Assembly: GCA_959601045.1 (NCBI GenBank)
Contig: CAUGNZ010000012.1
Coordinates: 1-53,685, forward strand
Source of the DNA: an uncultured Collinsella sp.
GTDB lineage: Bacteria; Actinomycetota; Coriobacteriia; Coriobacteriales; Coriobacteriaceae
Length of the DNA stretch: 53,685 nt
Direction of reading: 5' to 3'
Below are positions 17,357-27,748 of the stretch, in pieces. Position 1 is the stretch's first letter. Each line of letters begins with the position of its first letter. The notes beneath the pieces were generated by a model, which was given only the letters and a program-made list of their open reading frames with translations, was not told where the DNA came from and made no database searches. Position numbers and translations under genes: made by a program.

Positions 17357-18457
17357 TTACTCATCCATAAGGTAGTAGTGACCCAGCGCGTCGGCACCCA
17401 GGATGGCGTTTGCGACCATCTCGGGCGTCACCTCAAACGGCATGTTGCACATGGTGTCATCGGGCGCGCAGGCGGCCTCGGCAACGACCATGGCCTGCTC
17501 GCGCGTAACCTCGGCAACGCCAAGCTCCTTCATCGTGACCGGCAGGCCCAGCTCAATGCAGAAGCCCAGGACTTCCTCGAGTTTCTCAGTCGGAGCATCC
17601 TCGAGTACCAGCTGGACGATGGTGCCAAAGGCGACCTTCTCGCCGTGATACATGCCGTGGCACTCGGGCAGCATCGTCAGGCCATTGTGGATGGCATGAG
17701 CAGCAGCAAGGCCCGAGCTCTCAAAGCCAATGCCCGAAAGCAGCGTATTGGCCTCGATGATATGCTCGACTGCAGGCGTGAGCGCACCCTTCTCCAGCGC
17801 GACCTTGGCCTTGACGCCATCGGCCATAAGCGTCTCGTAGCAAAGCTTGGCGAGCGCCAGACCGGCCATGCCGCCCTTGCCGCCAGCGCAGGTGCCACCG
17901 TCGGCATCATGCGTCGCCTGGGCCTCAAAGTAGGTTGCGAGCGCATCGCCCATACCGGAAACCGTCAGGCGCACCGGGCTCGCCGCGATAACCGTCGTAT
18001 CCATCAGGACAATGTTGGGGTTTGCCTTAAGGAAGAGATATTTATCGAACTGGCCATCGTCGGTGTAGAGCACCGAAAGCGCCGAACACGGGGCATCGGT
18101 CGAAGCAATGGTGGGGCAAATGATAACCGGGGACTCCAGGTAATAGGCGACGGCCTTCGCGGTGTCGAGGATCTTGCCGCCACCGACGCCGACGATGATG
18201 TCGCAACCGTTGTCGCGAGCAAGCGCAACCAGGCGATCGACCTCACCCTTGGAGCACTCGCCGTTAAAGTCCTCAAACAGCAGCTCGGCCTTAGCCTCGG
18301 CAAAACCGCCCTCGATCTTGGCACCGACGCGCTTCTTGCCCGAAGGCGTCACGATGACGAGGGCCTTAGCGCCGAGCGGCTCGACATAGGAGCCGAGCTT
18401 GGCGAGCTCGTCCGGACCCTGGATGTACTTGCTGGGGCTATTGAAAATTGCAGCCAT
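17357..18457 (-). CDS. gldA: Glycerol dehydrogenase
   Basis: A 366-residue NAD-dependent glycerol dehydrogenase, converting glycerol to dihydroxyacetone. It shows GVGGGKILDTAKAVAYY for NAD binding, STDAPCSALSVLY near the substrate site, and the metal-binding Asp in GMGDALATYFEAQ and His in LAAAHAIHNGL and CHGMYHGEKVAFG. Length matches the family. It is the more canonical of the two tandem GldA-type genes. No dihydroxyacetone kinase gene is seen in the window, so the fate of the product is unknown here. Confidence 0.92.
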   Translation of the reverse strand: MAAIFNSPSKYIQGPDELAKLGSYVEPLGAKALVIVTPSGKKRVGAKIEGGFAEAKAELLFEDFNGECSKGEVDRLVALARDNGCDIIVGVGGGKILDTAKAVAYYLESPVIICPTIASTDAPCSALSVLYTDDGQFDKYLFLKANPNIVLMDTTVIAASPVRLTVSGMGDALATYFEAQATHDADGGTCAGGKGGMAGLALAKLCYETLMADGVKAKVALEKGALTPAVEHIIEANTLLSGIGFESSGLAAAHAIHNGLTMLPECHGMYHGEKVAFGTIVQLVLEDAPTEKLEEVLGFCIELGLPVTMKELGVAEVTREQAMVVAEAACAPDDTMCNMPFEVTPEMVANAILGADALGHYYLMDE

Positions 18458-18488
18458 AACTATCCCATTCTCTAAAAGAAAAAAGAAA

Positions 18489-18518
18489 GGGGCTCCGTAC
18501 AGATACGTGCGGAGCCCC
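18489..18518 (-). terminator. Terminator after iron alcohol dehydrogenase
   Basis: GGGGCTCCG pairs with CGGAGCCCC; on the minus strand the stem is followed by TTTCTTTTTTCTTTT. It lies 23 bases past the stop at 18541. Confidence 0.88.
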
Positions 18519-18540
18519 TCGTTACGATAACAAGAGTCGA

Positions 18541-19764
18541 TTAGAAATCGATGTCGGTGTCGTAGTAGCAGGCCTTGAGGATCTTCTCGAAGTCGGCAGC
18601 CTTGGTCTCACGCGGGTTCTCGGGCGTGCAGGCGTCGGTCTCGGCGTTCGCAGCGATCTCGGGCAGCTTGGCGAGGAACTCCTCCTCGGAAACCATCTGC
18701 GGGTTCTCGGCGTCGACCTTCACGCCACCATTCGCGTAATCCTTGATGGACTGCGGAATGTTGAGCTGGTCGTTGAGATCGCGAATCTTCTGGACGAGCG
18801 CAGCGATGAGCTCCTCGTTGGTCTCGCCGGGAAGGTGCAGGATCTCCTTGGCCACGTAAGCGTAACGCTCAGCAGCACGCGGGTCCTTGGAGTTCCACTG
18901 GATTACCTTGCCCAGGTACATGGCGTTAGCGGCACCGTGGATGATGTGGCCGTTCTCGAAGGCAGCACCGGTCTTGTGAGCCATGGAGTGAACGATGCCG
19001 AGCAGGCCCGAGGAGAAGGCGATACCGGCGATGCACTGAGCCTCGTGCATGTGCTGACGGGCCTCATGGTCGCCAGCATAGGACTTGGGCAGCCACTCGA
19101 CGATCTCGCGGATGCCGTGCAGGGCGTTGGCGTCGGTGAACATAGAGGCGCAGGTGGAAACGTAGGCCTCCATGCAGTGGGTCAGAGCATCCATGCCGGT
19201 GTGGGCGCACAGCTTGGCGGGCATGGTGTAGGTGAGCTCGGGGTCGACGATGGCGACATCAGGGGTGATGTTGAAGTCGGCCAGCGGGTACTTGATGCCC
19301 TTGGCGTAGTCGGTAATGACGGAGAACGCGGTGACCTCGGTAGCGGTGCCGGAGGTAGAGGAGATGGCGCAGAAATGAGCCTTCTGACGCAGCTCGGGGA
19401 AGCTGAACGGCTGGATGATGTTATCGAAGGACTCCTCGGGATACTCGTAGAAGACCCACATGGCCTTAGCGGCATCGATGGGCGAGCCGCCGCCGATGGC
19501 GATAATCCAGTCGGGCTCGAACTCGCGCATGGCCTCGGCGCCCTTCATGACCGTCTCGATGGACGGGTCGGACTCGACGCCCTCGAACAGCTTGACCTCG
19601 AAGCCGCCCTCTTTGAGGTCGGCCTCAACGTCCTGCAGGAACCCGCCACGGCGCATAGAGCTGCCGCCAGAAACGATGATGGCCTTCTTGCCCTTGAGGT
19701 TCTTCACCTCGTGGCGAGCGCCCTCACCAAAGTACAGATCGCGAGGATTGGTAAAACGTCCCAT
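18541..19764 (-). CDS. Iron-containing alcohol dehydrogenase
   Basis: A 407-residue group III alcohol dehydrogenase that reduces short aldehydes or oxidises alcohols, probably in fermentation. It has the cofactor motif IAIGGGSPIDAAKA, the SSTSGTATEVTAFSVI signature, and metal-ligand motifs HTGMDALTHCMEAY and GIVHSMAHKTGAAF-ENGHIIHGAANA. The sequence resembles the C-terminal half of AdhE and stand-alone butanol dehydrogenases. ATG 19764 is chosen for its AGGAGG at seven bases; the longer in-frame start adds a basic, unconserved peptide. It has its own terminator and a long (~500 base) upstream region with possible operators. Confidence 0.9.
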   Translation of the reverse strand: MGRFTNPRDLYFGEGARHEVKNLKGKKAIIVSGGSSMRRGGFLQDVEADLKEGGFEVKLFEGVESDPSIETVMKGAEAMREFEPDWIIAIGGGSPIDAAKAMWVFYEYPEESFDNIIQPFSFPELRQKAHFCAISSTSGTATEVTAFSVITDYAKGIKYPLADFNITPDVAIVDPELTYTMPAKLCAHTGMDALTHCMEAYVSTCASMFTDANALHGIREIVEWLPKSYAGDHEARQHMHEAQCIAGIAFSSGLLGIVHSMAHKTGAAFENGHIIHGAANAMYLGKVIQWNSKDPRAAERYAYVAKEILHLPGETNEELIAALVQKIRDLNDQLNIPQSIKDYANGGVKVDAENPQMVSEEEFLAKLPEIAANAETDACTPENPRETKAADFEKILKACYYDTDIDF

Positions 19765-20264
19765 ACTGTGCCTCCTAAACAAGCCCCTCTTAGACTTGCG
19801 TATATAACGGAGCACCCGATTGGCTCCGTTAGGACCGTTTTGCGCGTTGCCGGCGATGACAATGCGCGATGTCTAAACGTCTCAACGCTCAGACAAACAC
19901 TATTTTACCGTTCTGGTTGGTCAGTTATTCACCTAAAGCCGACAATGATGAAACGTTTTTTCTATCCCTGAAGACCCTTGTGGGGCATTCATACTCCCAA
20001 GCTGGGCAAACGTTTTATCAAGGTTGACTACATATCCCGGGCAGGACGGTGCTCCTCCAAAATGTGCCCCGTTCGCCGCCAAAAATCGACCGTTTGCGGC
20101 ACCGTGATACCACTCGGTCGTCCAAGGTGCCGACATTTGTGCGACATCCGTCTTCGTGGTGCAAAGGTGCAAGTCCAAGTGCGGCACCCCCGGTGTGCCA
20201 CATGCGGGTAAACTAGAACCTTATATAGAGACATTTGAACCCTAACCGCAGCAAAGGAGGCCCC
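19765..20264. promoter_or_regulatory. Long divergent regulatory gap with hairpin and AAACGTTT sites
   Basis: No gene is seen in these 500 bases between the alcohol dehydrogenase and the next plus-strand gene. A 9-bp perfect hairpin (TAACGGAGC at 19805-19813 with GCTCCGTTA at 19823-19831) lies in the dehydrogenase leader. Two copies of the palindrome AAACGTTT (19951-19958 and 20008-20015), the type of core used by LacI-family regulators, lie farther upstream. The part from about 20040 to 20200 shows nothing I can name. Confidence 0.4.
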
Positions 20265-21341
20265 ATGGCATTCGATCCCATTCAAGAGGATTGCCATCGC
20301 CTCGTTCTTGAGGCCTTGCGCCGCGACAATATCCCGCTCACCGACGGTGCCGCCGTAGAGCGTCTGATGGAACAATTCACCCGCAACCCCGCGCCGCTCA
20401 TCGTGCATGATCGCGACCGCGCCGGACATCTGATTGCCAAGGTGGTCGAGGCTGTCGACTACCGCATTCCCTTTATCCCCGACGATGCCCAAGCCGAGCA
20501 GGAAGAGGCCGCTGCCGAGAACATGCTTCGCGAGGCCGCCGCGCTCGATCCGACCAACTGGGATGCCCAGCGCATGCTGACGGCCCTCACCGCCGACTCC
20601 AACGAGGAATACGTACAGTACCTGGTATCCAAGCGCGATGAAGTCGAGCATGACCTGGCGTTCAAGATCGCCTCGGCGCAGGACCCCTATGAGCGCGAGG
20701 CCGCGGGCGACCTTATGCGCCGCCCCTACCTGCGCTGGCTTGCCGCCCTTGCATCGCGCGCCCTCATTAGCGGACGCTATCGCATGTCGCTCGAAGCTGC
20801 AAACCGCAGCCTCGACTTTGCCCCCAACGATCCGGCCGGCGTCCGCCACACCGCGATGCTCGCCATGGCGAAGCTCGAATACCCTGCCGAGGAGCTCAAG
20901 CGCTTTCGCTCTGCCCACTCCGTCCCCTATCTCGCCAACACGCCGCTGCGTCGTCGTCCCAAGGACGCGGAGCGCGACTTGGACCCGTGGACGCTCATCG
21001 CACTGATGAGCGCAGCCTGGCGCGAGCTGGACTACGAGGGTGCCGAGCACTACTTGCGCATCCTTGCACGCTCGTGCCCGCACGCGGCCGAGGCACTCTA
21101 CTTCCAAACCGAGTTTCCCGATGGCGTCTATGCCCGCGTCAACGTGGGTGTGGGCTCTACCGACGAGCTTGTCCTTGCGCTGTCCGAGGCGACGCCGGTA
21201 CTGCAGGAGGGCTTGGGCGCCCCCGACAACGCCAGCTTCGCCGCCTGGGTCGCCACCAACGATATCGTGCGTTCCCAGATCGACGAGCGCATCCTGCGGG
21301 CGGCCGAGCAGGGCCTGCCGTTTAAGGGAGGAGACCTCTAA
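20265..21341 (+). CDS. Unknown protein with helical-repeat (TPR-like) character
   Basis: A 358-residue, mostly alpha-helical cytoplasmic protein I cannot name. Segments such as ENMLREAAALDPTNWDAQRML, MSLEAANRSLDFAPNDPAGVRHTAMLAMAKL and LDYEGAEHYLRILARSCPHAAEAL have the A-G-Y-P spacing of tetratricopeptide repeats, so protein-protein interaction is likely. ATG 20265 has AAAGGAGG four bases upstream. Its stop overlaps the start of the next gene (TAATG), and both proteins share length and helical character, so they are probably translated together and may form a complex or be diverged duplicates. Confidence 0.75.
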   Translation: MAFDPIQEDCHRLVLEALRRDNIPLTDGAAVERLMEQFTRNPAPLIVHDRDRAGHLIAKVVEAVDYRIPFIPDDAQAEQEEAAAENMLREAAALDPTNWDAQRMLTALTADSNEEYVQYLVSKRDEVEHDLAFKIASAQDPYEREAAGDLMRRPYLRWLAALASRALISGRYRMSLEAANRSLDFAPNDPAGVRHTAMLAMAKLEYPAEELKRFRSAHSVPYLANTPLRRRPKDAERDLDPWTLIALMSAAWRELDYEGAEHYLRILARSCPHAAEALYFQTEFPDGVYARVNVGVGSTDELVLALSEATPVLQEGLGAPDNASFAAWVATNDIVRSQIDERILRAAEQGLPFKGGDL

Positions 21342-22384
21342 TGGATCCGAGCGTCTACATCCCCGCCTACCTGGAGCGCGCCTACGTTGCGTCGCACCCC
21401 GAACTCACCGATGCAGCACGCGAACTTGTCCATAACGACGTGAGCGTTAACCCTCAAAAGTACGCGCAGACCGAGCATGCGCAGGCGCTGCTTTCCTATG
21501 CCGGCGTGCATCGTCATTTGCTCGACGAGCTCCATCGCATCGAGGACATGGGCAGCGACGAGGAGTTTGAGCAGACGCGCAACCGCCTGTTCGACGATAT
21601 GCGCGATGAGCTGCTCAAGATCGTTCGCGTCGATGCGCTGGCGGTCGATGCCCAGCTGCTCGCCATCATTTTGGCGGACACACCCGTCGACGCCTGCCTG
21701 GGCGACCTGATGAAGCTCGAAGCGACCACGACCGATTACCTGCGGCAAAGCGTGCCCGGGTTCGACATGGAGGCCCCACACTACTGGGCCAATAATGTTT
21801 TGGCCGACGGTGTCACCGCAGCGGACCTTACCGTGAGCGAGCCGGCCCTTATCGGGTGGCTCCACACACTCGAGGCCATCTCGCAGCTGTGCATGGCAAG
21901 CGCCCGCTACCGCGCTGCTGCCAACTACGCCCGCCGCGTCCTTAAGGCAGAAGGCTATCCCACCCGAGCTGCCGGCACCGTGTTGCTCGCTCTCGCTCGC
22001 CTGGAAGACCAGGACGGCTTTTTTGCCCTAGCCCACCAGCTCGAGGAACAGATGGGGGCAGACGCACTCGAAAACTCTCCTTGGTACCTGCTCGCCCGCA
22101 CGATTCTGCTGTTCAAAACAAACAAGATGCGCCCGGCGACGCGCGCGCTGCGTGAGTTCGCTAACCGTTGCGAGGGCGGCGCGTTCTTTTTGCTGAACCC
22201 CATGTATCAGACACCGTACCTTCCCTGCCGGCCCGAACCGCACGACCCCTGGGACCTTTCGCATCAGGCAGTTTGGGAAGCCGACGGCATCATCTCGGAC
22301 ACCCCCGACTTTGCCCCCTGGGCCAACGCCTGCGAAGATGTATCGCAGCTTGCCCAGGAATTTGCGCGCCGTTACGGCTTTTAA
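21341..22384 (+). CDS. Unknown protein with helical-repeat character, coupled partner
   Basis: A 347-residue alpha-helical protein without a recognised family. TPR-like segments include ALIGWLHTLEAISQLCMASARYRAAANYARRVLKAEGYPTRAAGTVLLALARLEDQDGFFALAHQL. The N-terminal third has acidic helices rich in Asp/Glu (DELHRIEDMGSDEEFEQTRNRLFDDMRDELLK). Its ATG shares one base with the upstream stop codon, which indicates translational coupling. The C-terminal YLPCRPEPHDPWDLSHQAVWEA echoes YLANTPLRRRPKDAERDLDPWTL of the upstream partner. Function unknown. Confidence 0.75.
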   Translation: MDPSVYIPAYLERAYVASHPELTDAARELVHNDVSVNPQKYAQTEHAQALLSYAGVHRHLLDELHRIEDMGSDEEFEQTRNRLFDDMRDELLKIVRVDALAVDAQLLAIILADTPVDACLGDLMKLEATTTDYLRQSVPGFDMEAPHYWANNVLADGVTAADLTVSEPALIGWLHTLEAISQLCMASARYRAAANYARRVLKAEGYPTRAAGTVLLALARLEDQDGFFALAHQLEEQMGADALENSPWYLLARTILLFKTNKMRPATRALREFANRCEGGAFFLLNPMYQTPYLPCRPEPHDPWDLSHQAVWEADGIISDTPDFAPWANACEDVSQLAQEFARRYGF

Positions 22385-22429
22385 CGGCGCAAACGCCACG
22401 ACCATGTCATTCACGTTAGGAACGGCTTC

Positions 22430-24607
22430 ATGAACTTCCGCTCATCTCTCGCCTGTGCCTCGAGCGATATCGCCCGCTGGGGGCTGCGCTCCGTCCTTAA
22501 GCGCCAGGGCGGCGTACTCCCCGGCCGCATCGCCATGAAGATCGACCCCGAGCTGCTAAGCGACCTCGCGAGCCTGGTCGACCGCAGCGTGGTGATCACC
22601 GGCACCAACGGCAAGACCACCACCTCCAACCTCATCGCCGACGCCGTTGCTGCCAGCGGTGCTACCGTGGTGTGCAACCGTGCCGGCAACAATATGGAGC
22701 CTGGTGTGGTGGGCGCTCTGCTCGAGGCCCGCGGCAACCTTAAGCGAACCGCCAGCGGCAAGCGCGTGGGCGTTTTTGAGTGCGACGAGCTCTACACCGT
22801 ACGCGTTCTGCCCAAGCTCAAACCGACGTACTTTGTGCTGCTCAACCTGTTCCGCGACCAGCTGGACCGCTACGGCGAGATCGACCACACCCAGGACGTC
22901 ATCGCCCATGCCTTGGAGCTCTCTCCGGCAACAACGCTCATCTACAACGCAGACGACCCGCTTTGTGCCGCGATCGCCGCGCGCGCTCCCAATGCAAGCA
23001 TCGCCTTTGGCATCGACGGCGCCACGGGCACCGAGTCCGACCGCATTAGCGACTCGCGCTTTTGCTCGCAGTGCAACGCCCCGTTGGAGTACGACTACGT
23101 ACAGTATGGTCAACTCGGCGCCTACCATTGCCCCTCGTGCGGCTGGGCCCGCCCTGCGCTTGTCCGTCGCGTGACGGGCGTGGAACTCGGCTGCGACGGC
23201 TACGGCTTTGACCTTGTCTTTGGACCCGATACCGACGCACCCGCAACGCACATCGCCACGCGCTACAACGGTCTGTACATGGTCTATAACGTTGCCGCCG
23301 CCTTCTTTGCCACACACGAGTTGGGCGTGAACACGGCGCTTCTACAGCCTACGCTCGATGCCTATGTGCCTGCCGGCGGTCGTATGGGGCGCTGGGATAT
23401 CGCCGGCCGCACCGTCGAGGCCAACCTGGCCAAGAATCCCGTAGGCTTCGATCGACAAATCCAGTCCATCAAGACGGCAGGCGGCAGACTCTGCGCTTTC
23501 TTCCTCAATGACAACGACGCCGACGGCCACGATGTCTCGTGGATCTACGACGTCGACTTCGAGCGCATCGCCGATACCCCGGGGCTTGTCGCCTTTGCCG
23601 GCGGCACGCGTGCACACGATATGCAGGTGCGCCTCAAGTACGCCGGCATCGACGCCGCCATTATCTCGGACGTCGCGCAGGCAATTGGCGCCATGGCAGA
23701 CGAGGCCGCCGATGACACCTTCTACGCCGTCGCCAACTACACGGCCTTCCCGCCGCTGGTCAAAGAACTCGACGGGCTGAAGGGTGCCGATGCAGCCACG
23801 GTTGCCGCCCGTGCCGCAGTCCGCGCCGACGGCAGCGCTCTTCCTGTCGGTATCGCGCCAGTCGAGCTCTCGCGCCCGCTGCGCATCGTCTACCTGTATC
23901 CCGATGCCCTCAACCTCTATGGCGACGGCGGCAACGTCATCGCCCTCGAGCGCCGCTGCGCCTGGCGCGGCATCCCCGTTCGCGTGGATGAGGTCCGCAT
24001 GGGCGAGGTGCTCGATCTGCATGATGCCGATATCGTCATGATGGGCGGCGGATCCGATCGCGACCAGCTAGCCGTGGCACACGAGCTGCTCGCCCAAAAA
24101 GACAAGGTCGCAGCCTATGTTGAGGACGGCGGTTCGCTGCTCGCCATCTGCGGCAGCTATCAGCTGCTCGGCCGTTCGTACTATATGGGCGAAAATCGCA
24201 TCGAGGGCCTGGGCGTCATTGCCGCCGAGACCGTACGCGGCTCCGACCGCCTGATCGGCAACGTCGCCGTCAAGACCGACCTGGCACCCGAGCCCTTTGT
24301 GGGATTCGAGAACCACGGTGGCCGCACGCTTTTGGACGCCGATGCCACGCCGCTCGGAACGTCCGTCGTCACGGGCACCGGCAACAACGGCGACGATGGC
24401 TTTGAGGGTCTCATCTACAAGGGTGTCATCGGCACGTACCTGCATGGCCCGGCGCTGCCCAAGAACCCCGAGCTTGCCGACTGGCTCATTACCCACGCCC
24501 TCGAGCGCCGCGGCGATGCGCAGGCCACAGCCCTGCTGCCGCTCAAGCCCCTCGACGACACCTACGAGCACGCCGCCCACGACGCCGCCATGAAGCTCCT
24601 CCCCTAG
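22430..24607 (+). CDS. Fused lipid II isoglutaminyl synthase (MurT-GatD in one chain)
   Basis: Amidates the alpha-carboxyl of D-glutamate in lipid II to D-isoglutamine, a peptidoglycan modification normally made by two separate subunits. Residues ~1-465 are MurT: Mur-ligase P-loop GTNGKTTT (58-65), a four-cysteine zinc ribbon (CSQCNAPL and CPSCGWARP, about 213-240) and the DUF1727-type C-terminal block with FLNDNDADGHDVSWIYDVDFE. Residues ~485-725 are GatD, a class I glutamine amidotransferase with nucleophile Cys574 (LLAICGSYQLLG) and His629 (GFENHGGRTLL). The chain is one uninterrupted frame of 725 residues, close to the sum of the two subunits (437 and 243 in Staphylococcus aureus). The subunit identity is well supported; fusion rather than a stop error is seen directly. 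Confidence 0.9.
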   Translation: MNFRSSLACASSDIARWGLRSVLKRQGGVLPGRIAMKIDPELLSDLASLVDRSVVITGTNGKTTTSNLIADAVAASGATVVCNRAGNNMEPGVVGALLEARGNLKRTASGKRVGVFECDELYTVRVLPKLKPTYFVLLNLFRDQLDRYGEIDHTQDVIAHALELSPATTLIYNADDPLCAAIAARAPNASIAFGIDGATGTESDRISDSRFCSQCNAPLEYDYVQYGQLGAYHCPSCGWARPALVRRVTGVELGCDGYGFDLVFGPDTDAPATHIATRYNGLYMVYNVAAAFFATHELGVNTALLQPTLDAYVPAGGRMGRWDIAGRTVEANLAKNPVGFDRQIQSIKTAGGRLCAFFLNDNDADGHDVSWIYDVDFERIADTPGLVAFAGGTRAHDMQVRLKYAGIDAAIISDVAQAIGAMADEAADDTFYAVANYTAFPPLVKELDGLKGADAATVAARAAVRADGSALPVGIAPVELSRPLRIVYLYPDALNLYGDGGNVIALERRCAWRGIPVRVDEVRMGEVLDLHDADIVMMGGGSDRDQLAVAHELLAQKDKVAAYVEDGGSLLAICGSYQLLGRSYYMGENRIEGLGVIAAETVRGSDRLIGNVAVKTDLAPEPFVGFENHGGRTLLDADATPLGTSVVTGTGNNGDDGFEGLIYKGVIGTYLHGPALPKNPELADWLITHALERRGDAQATALLPLKPLDDTYEHAAHDAAMKLLP

Positions 24608-24613
24608 CACCCC

Positions 24614-24648
24614 ACCACCACAAAGGGGACAGGTACCTTTGTGGTGGT
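24614..24648 (+). terminator. Terminator after murT-gatD
   Basis: ACCACCACAAAGG pairs perfectly with CCTTTGTGGTGGT over the loop GGACAGGTA, followed by TTTTCC. The AAAGGGGACAGGT core resembles the palindromes at 17251 and 48769. Confidence 0.8.
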
Positions 24649-24707
24649 TTTCCAGTTTGCCAACGATATACGCGCCGGCAAAAAAGTCTGCTATACTCTT
24701 TCCCGCT

Positions 24708-24784
24708 GTCCCCATCGTCTAGCGGCCAAGGACGCCACCCTTTCAAGGTGGATATCGCGGGTTCGAATCCCGCTGGGGGCACCA
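24708..24784 (+). tRNA. tRNA-Glu (TTC anticodon)
   Basis: Complete cloverleaf. The acceptor stem GTCCCCA pairs with TGGGGGC, the anticodon stem CCACC/GGTGG encloses the loop CTTTCAA with anticodon TTC, and the T-arm is GCGGG-TTCGAAT-CCCGC. The 3' CCA is encoded (24782-24784). Confidence 0.95.
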
Positions 24785-24795
24785 CAGAATCTGAG

Positions 24796-24824
24796 AAGCC
24801 CGTTACCAATTCGGTGACGGGCTT
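24796..24824 (+). terminator. Terminator after tRNA-Glu
   Basis: AAGCCCGT pairs with ACGGGCTT, with an inner ACC/GGT pairing, followed by a TTTTT tract (ending GCTTTTTGC). Confidence 0.85.
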
Positions 24825-24830
24825 TTTGCT

Positions 24831-24866
24831 ACCCATACGCCGGGATTCGAACCCCGAAGGCATAAA
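24831..24866 (-). other. tRNA T-arm-like fragment
   Basis: On the minus strand the sequence CGGGGTTCGAATCCCGG looks like a tRNA T-arm followed by a short acceptor-like tail, but no D-arm or anticodon arm is found. It may be a decayed tRNA end or an attachment-site relic just downstream of tRNA-Glu. Confidence 0.35.
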
Positions 24867-24881
24867 ATCACACTGTCATCC

Positions 24882-25116
24882 AAGGGCCCGTGGACAAAAA
24901 ATAGCAAATATGAGTACTGTTACCAATTTAGTAACAGCGATTTCATGCCATCAGAAGGCGATTTGGACACAAGGCGTCCTACAGCGGAGGAATTGCAGGC
25001 ATTTATCAGCTAAGTACTTGGACATATGTTGCGTAACACTGCATATTTTGCAAAAAGATAATGCTACAGGGCTTGTGACAGTACTCATATTTGACGTTTT
25101 TTGCCCACGACCCCTT
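24882..25116. mobile_element. MITE-like element with 42-bp terminal inverted repeats
   Basis: The left arm 24882-24923 and the reverse complement of the right arm 25075-25116 agree at 35 of 42 positions, starting AAGGG and sharing the block CAAATATGAGTACTGT. The 151-base interior has no open reading frame of note and is clearly more AT-rich than the neighbouring genes. This is the form of a miniature inverted-repeat element. I see no clear target duplication. Confidence 0.65.
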
Positions 25117-25171
25117 ATTGTGTGGGCGAATCAGTTGCAAAGCGGGATCCAAAGCGTCCTTCGCAAACAAA

Positions 25172-25203
25172 TAGCCGGGGCCCGCGCGATGCGGACCCCG
25201 GCT
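25172..25203 (-). terminator. Terminator after glnN
   Basis: GCCGGGG pairs with CCCCGGC around a GC-rich loop; on the minus strand it is followed by TATTTGTTTG. It lies about 30 bases past the glnN stop. Confidence 0.65.
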
Positions 25204-25232
25204 CAATACCGTGACGATATGTCGGTTACGTT

Positions 25233-27320
<2,088 letters not shown>

Positions 27321-27383
27321 ACGGAACTCCCTTCGTATCGGCACCGCGTGAGAAGCGGTGTTGATTACTAACGAACGAGTCAT

Positions 27384-27748
27384 AGCTTAGACTCGCCGTG
27401 TTTCCGCGACATTACCGTTATGTTGCTGTCGCGAAACCAATCAATGAGGTTACCCTATCGAGGCGGCGTTGCCACCCTCAACAGCCAATCAACTGCATAA
27501 ATTGCAGACCTCTCCCCATGGTTTAAGAGTAGTCAATGGTAGGATGGGGCTCTATTAACTGGTATTTCGCATCAGATACCAGTCTTTATAGCCCCATCCT
27601 AGATTGACCGCTCTGCTATAGGGAATGTCGATAGCAAGGCATCTTTGATTGGTATCCCCGAATAGCGAGTGAAACTCCACCGTGACACAGTGGTGCTGTA
27701 GAATCCTTACAACACATCACACTATTTAAGTATCTAAAGGAGCACGAT
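27384..27748. promoter_or_regulatory. Divergent gap between glnN and metF
   Basis: About 365 gene-free bases must hold both promoters. The dominating structure is the palindrome at 27532-27608. No SAM or cobalamin riboswitch is recognisable by eye before metF. Confidence 0.4.
27532..27608. repeat. 77-nt nested palindrome between glnN and metF
   Basis: Outer arms GTCAAT (27532-27537) / ATTGAC (27603-27608), an 11-bp stem AGGATGGGGCT / AGCCCCATCCT, and an inner 8-bp stem ACTGGTAT / ATACCAGT around a 10-base loop. The internal loop is symmetric. There is no T-run, and it lies between divergent genes, so it is not a terminator. Confidence 0.7.

Noticed and set aside
27384..27748. SAM or cobalamin riboswitch before metF
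   Set aside because: No conserved core of either riboswitch class is seen; the main structure is a simple palindrome.
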